Shown piece by piece: positions 5,540 to 7,458 of a DNA stretch of 7,458 bases (position 1 is its first letter; the number at the start of each line of letters is the position of its first letter). Origin of the DNA: Deltaproteobacteria bacterium. Its GTDB lineage: Bacteria > Desulfobacterota > Desulfarculia > Adiutricales > JAGVGV01. A model generated the notes under the pieces. The model did no database searches. It saw only the letters and a program-made list of their open reading frames with translations, and was not told the DNA's origin. The DNA is taken from assembly GCA_020056895.1 (NCBI GenBank), contig JAGVGV010000491.1:1-7458 (forward strand). The letters run 5' to 3'. A program made the translations under genes and the position numbers.

Positions 5540-6427
5540 CTAGTCCGCGCCCATGAACCGCAGGAAATTGCCGCCCAGGATGTCTGATTGTTCTTCGGGG
5601 GTGAGAGGCAGGTTCTCCAGCCAGTCCAAGGCTTCGGCCGGCCAGCGGTAGGGCGCGTCGGACCCGAAGACGATCCTGTCCGGCCCTAGCCCACGGATCA
5701 GGTCCAGCACCCGCTCCCGGGGGATAAGGGGATGAATATAAGCCAAATCAAAGGACACATTGCGCCGGTCGGCCAGGCATTCCACCTGGTCCCAGCCATA
5801 GCAACAGCCCAGATGGGCGGCGATGATCCGCAGCCGGGGATGGTTCCTGGCGATGCGGGCGATGTCTTCGGCCCGGGTTTCCACTCCGGCTTGGCGGGCC
5901 AGGTCCATCAAGGGCCCAAGGTTGGGCTTGGCCGCCACCGCGCCGTCGAGGCTCATGGAATCCATCAGCAAGCCCAATCCGGCTTCGGCCAACAGGCCGT
6001 ACAGCCGTTCCGACCGGGGGTCGCGGGGGTCGAACAACTGCGTGAGTGAATGGAGTTTGACCGCTTTCAACCCCAGGCCCAAAATCCGGTCCAGATCGTC
6101 CTCCGGGCTGGTGGTATACGGATGGACAGCGCCAAAGGGGATGATTTCGGGGTGAGCTTCGGCCGCCCGAGCCACCCACTCGGTGAGTTCCCGGCAGCGT
6201 TCGGGGCGGCTGGAAACGGACAACAGGACGAACCGGTCAAAACCGGCTTCCCGTTCCACTTGAACCAGGCTTTCCAGCCGAGGCTCAAAGCAGGGGGTCC
6301 AGTTGTTGTCTCCGGGGTCGTGCGAGCCGCTGTCGTATTGGGCGGAATGACGGCGAATCGAAGGCATGTCCTCTTCGGGCCAGGCGTGGGCGTGGGCATC
6401 GATTCGGCGTGGGTCGTTCGGTTTCAT
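5540..6427 (-). CDS. Metal-dependent amidohydrolase, amidohydrolase-2 (TIM-barrel) family
   Basis: The 295-residue cytosolic enzyme has the order of motifs of the amidohydrolase-2 group (hydrolases and decarboxylases related to ACMSD): HxH metal site IDAHAHAW (H12, H14), GAVHPY (H102), KAVKLHS (K124, H126), IIAAHLG (H205) and the strand-8 aspartate FGSDAPYRWP (D257). Substrate cannot be told from sequence. Oddity: the barrel position where relatives often have a His (after a hydrophobic strand) reads LGLLMDSMS, so that ligand may be replaced or absent. I chose the ATG at 6427 because RRIDAHAHAW follows at once; a TTG at 6463 would add 12 residues (307 in all). Neither has a good Shine-Dalgarno. 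It is a single gene, convergent with the plus-strand terminator at 5408-5447 and divergent from the PilZ gene; no link to motility is evident. Confidence 0.85.
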   Translation of the reverse strand: MKPNDPRRIDAHAHAWPEEDMPSIRRHSAQYDSGSHDPGDNNWTPCFEPRLESLVQVEREAGFDRFVLLSVSSRPERCRELTEWVARAAEAHPEIIPFGAVHPYTTSPEDDLDRILGLGLKAVKLHSLTQLFDPRDPRSERLYGLLAEAGLGLLMDSMSLDGAVAAKPNLGPLMDLARQAGVETRAEDIARIARNHPRLRIIAAHLGCCYGWDQVECLADRRNVSFDLAYIHPLIPRERVLDLIRGLGPDRIVFGSDAPYRWPAEALDWLENLPLTPEEQSDILGGNFLRFMGAD

Positions 6428-6457
6428 GGTCTGGAAATAACATGGGCGGGGCGTTGG

Positions 6458-6476
6458 GGTCAAGTCTTGGTTGACC
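6458..6476. promoter_or_regulatory. Dyad between the divergent amidohydrolase and PilZ genes
   Basis: GGTCAA (6458-6463) and TTGACC (6471-6476) are perfect 6-nt arms around a 7-nt spacer. A smaller dyad CAAG-T-CTTG overlaps it (6461-6469). It sits about 30 nt upstream of the amidohydrolase ATG and looks like a site for a dimeric regulator, most likely of that gene. Confidence 0.35.
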
Positions 6477-6484
6477 GTTCAATC

Positions 6485-6513
6485 AAAATAGAAAACCGGC
6501 TTCAAGCCTCCAA
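6485..6513 (-). promoter_or_regulatory. Possible sigma-70-type promoter of the amidohydrolase gene
   Basis: On the minus strand TTGGAG, a 17-nt spacer and TATTTT give a moderate match; the start would be near 6478, just before the dyad at 6458-6476, leaving a leader of about 50 nt to the ATG at 6427. Weak evidence; other arrangements are possible. Confidence 0.3.
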
Positions 6514-6567
6514 AGGACCCTCATCCCGCATCGTGGTACGAAAACCGAACGGACATCCGGAACCATC

Positions 6568-6597
6568 TTGACAGAAAGGCCTTGAAAAAGGTATGAT
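6568..6597 (+). promoter_or_regulatory. Sigma-70-type promoter of the PilZ-cheZ unit
   Basis: TTGACA (6568-6573), an 18-nt spacer and TATGAT (6592-6597) match the housekeeping consensus closely. The start would be near 6604. This places an ATG at 6610 almost at the RNA end and leaves about 27 nt before the GTG at 6631, which has GAGG at 6618-6621; this supports the later start. Confidence 0.65.
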
Positions 6598-6630
6598 TTT
6601 ATTTGGAATATGCTCGTGAGGCGAACCCTT

Positions 6631-6978
6631 GTGACCACGGAACTCAGGCGTTTTCTACGCACGGCCACCGAATACCGGGTGGAATACGGGCTTTTCCCCC
6701 ACGCCGGTGACGCCGATTCGTTCCGGACCAGCACCATCCGGAACATCGGGGCGGGCGGACTGTTGTTCGAAGCGGAGGAAGACCAGCCGATCGGGCGGCA
6801 GTTGGTTCTGAAAATCCATATGACCGGTTGGCGCTTGGCGGGCGAAGACATCGTGGAAGCCGGATCGGATTCCGAAGCGCTCATTACCGCCATCGCCGAG
6901 GTTCGGCGGTGCGATTACAACCCCGCCACCCATCGGTACGCCGTAGGGGTTCAATTTCTGGGGCGTGTTTTATCTTAA
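6631..6978 (+). CDS. Single-domain PilZ protein (putative c-di-GMP receptor)
   Basis: A 115-residue cytosolic PilZ-domain protein. PilZ domains bind c-di-GMP through an N-terminal RxxxR and a D/NxSxxG motif. Here ELRRFLR gives RxxxR at R6-R10. The second motif reads NIGAGG (38-43), with glycine in place of the serine, so binding may be altered. The remaining beta-barrel pattern is present (GLLFEA, RQLVLKIHM, ITAIAEVRRCDY, HRYAVGVQFLG). Start: the GTG at 6631 is preferred because GAGG lies 9 nt upstream and the predicted RNA start is near 6604; an ATG at 6610 would add 7 residues. The frame ends at a TAA (6976-6978), and the cheZ-like gene begins 21 nt on, so the two are probably cotranscribed. 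A role in flagellar or chemotaxis control by c-di-GMP is inferred from context. Confidence 0.82.
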   Translation: MTTELRRFLRTATEYRVEYGLFPHAGDADSFRTSTIRNIGAGGLLFEAEEDQPIGRQLVLKIHMTGWRLAGEDIVEAGSDSEALITAIAEVRRCDYNPATHRYAVGVQFLGRVLS

Positions 6979-6999
6979 GTGGATCGAGGTCCCGTGTTC

Positions 7000-7458
7000 A
7001 TGTCCGAGCATCTGCCTGTCATACACCTCGAACTCAACTCCGGCGTCTTCCGCATCAAGACCGAACAAGCGGTTTATGAAATAACGGTCAAGACCAGCGG
7101 TTCGCTGACTCCCTTGGTGGAAAAGGTGGTGGAACGGGCGGTTCCGGCCCCCGCGCCTCCTCCCCAGGCTCCTCCCACGGCCCCTCCCCAGGTGGACAGC
7201 GATTTCTTTTTCCGCGAGGTATCCGAAGAGCTGTATTCGGAAATCGGCCGGTTGGCCAGGCAATTGTCTTTATCCATCAAGGAGATTCCCGGGTCCACCT
7301 TCCATGGCCTGGACATCAAGCAGACCGGTATCGAGTTGGAGGATGCCAAGGGGCAGCTTGAAGACATCGTTCAGATGACTGAAAAAGCCACCATGGACAT
7401 CATGGACCTGGCGGAAACCATCCAGGATGACCTCCAGACCGTGGAATCGGGCCTGGGC
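7000..7458 (+). CDS. cheZ: CheZ-type chemotaxis phosphatase, N-terminal part (3' end outside window)
   Basis: CheZ dephosphorylates CheY-P and so resets the flagellar switch. 153 codons are visible, open to the right edge. The stretch IELEDAKGQLEDIVQMTE (111-128) followed by KATMDIMDLAETIQDD (129-144) resembles the helix of CheZ proteins before the active site; the catalytic D/Q helix would lie outside the window, so activity cannot be judged. Residues 1-47 look beta-rich (VIHLELNSGVFRIK, VYEITVKTS) and are followed by a proline-rich linker (49-64) and a helical segment from about 66, so the architecture is an extra N-terminal module plus a CheZ helix bundle. GAGG (6986-6989) lies 10 nt before the ATG at 7000; in-frame GTG codons at 6994 and 6979 are alternatives. 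Follows the PilZ gene by 21 nt. Confidence 0.72.
   Translation, partial: MSEHLPVIHLELNSGVFRIKTEQAVYEITVKTSGSLTPLVEKVVERAVPAPAPPPQAPPTAPPQVDSDFFFREVSEELYSEIGRLARQLSLSIKEIPGSTFHGLDIKQTGIELEDAKGQLEDIVQMTEKATMDIMDLAETIQDDLQTVESGLG

Noticed and set aside
1..7458. CRISPR arrays, insertion sequences, integrase or attachment sites
   Set aside because: No regularly spaced repeats, transposase-like frames or flanking terminal repeats were seen; the window looks like stable chromosomal backbone.

Overview
The window looks like a chromosomal motility region from a GC-rich, flagellated Gram-negative bacterium. A deltaproteobacterial (Desulfobacterota-like) source is my best guess. It rests on the flgD-flgE-flgK-flgL order, the style of FlgE, the sigma-54-type promoter and the nearby PilZ and CheZ genes; no taxonomic marker is present.

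Left part, minus strand (about 1-4499): four flagellar genes read leftward as one likely operon, flgD (hook cap), flgE (hook), flgK and flgL (hook-filament junction). flgL runs off the left edge. Gaps are short (63, 34 and 41 nt). flgD, flgE and flgL have clear Shine-Dalgarno sequences; that of flgK is weaker. Together they build the hook and the adaptor on which the filament assembles. The notable feature is that FlgL carries an inserted domain that aligns without gaps (23 of 59 identities) to the C-terminal Ig-like domain of FlgD from the same operon.

Middle part (4500-5539): about 1 kb with no convincing gene but many signals. On the minus strand there is a good sigma-54-type promoter (5199-5213) facing flgD, about 690 nt away, which implies a long structured leader. 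On the plus strand there is a near-consensus sigma-70 promoter (4926-4954) with a palindrome over its -10. It is followed at once by a two-hairpin element ending in a U-rich run (a candidate small RNA of about 80 nt), and further on by a strong intrinsic terminator (5408-5447). A plus-strand RNA from here would be antisense to the proposed flgD leader.

Right part: a minus-strand metal-dependent amidohydrolase of the amidohydrolase-2 (TIM-barrel) type (5540-6427), then a divergent plus-strand pair with a strong sigma-70 promoter: a single-domain PilZ protein (6631-6978) and the N-terminal part of a CheZ-type chemotaxis phosphatase (7000 to the right edge). This pair suggests c-di-GMP input and CheY-P dephosphorylation encoded side by side, next to the hook genes.
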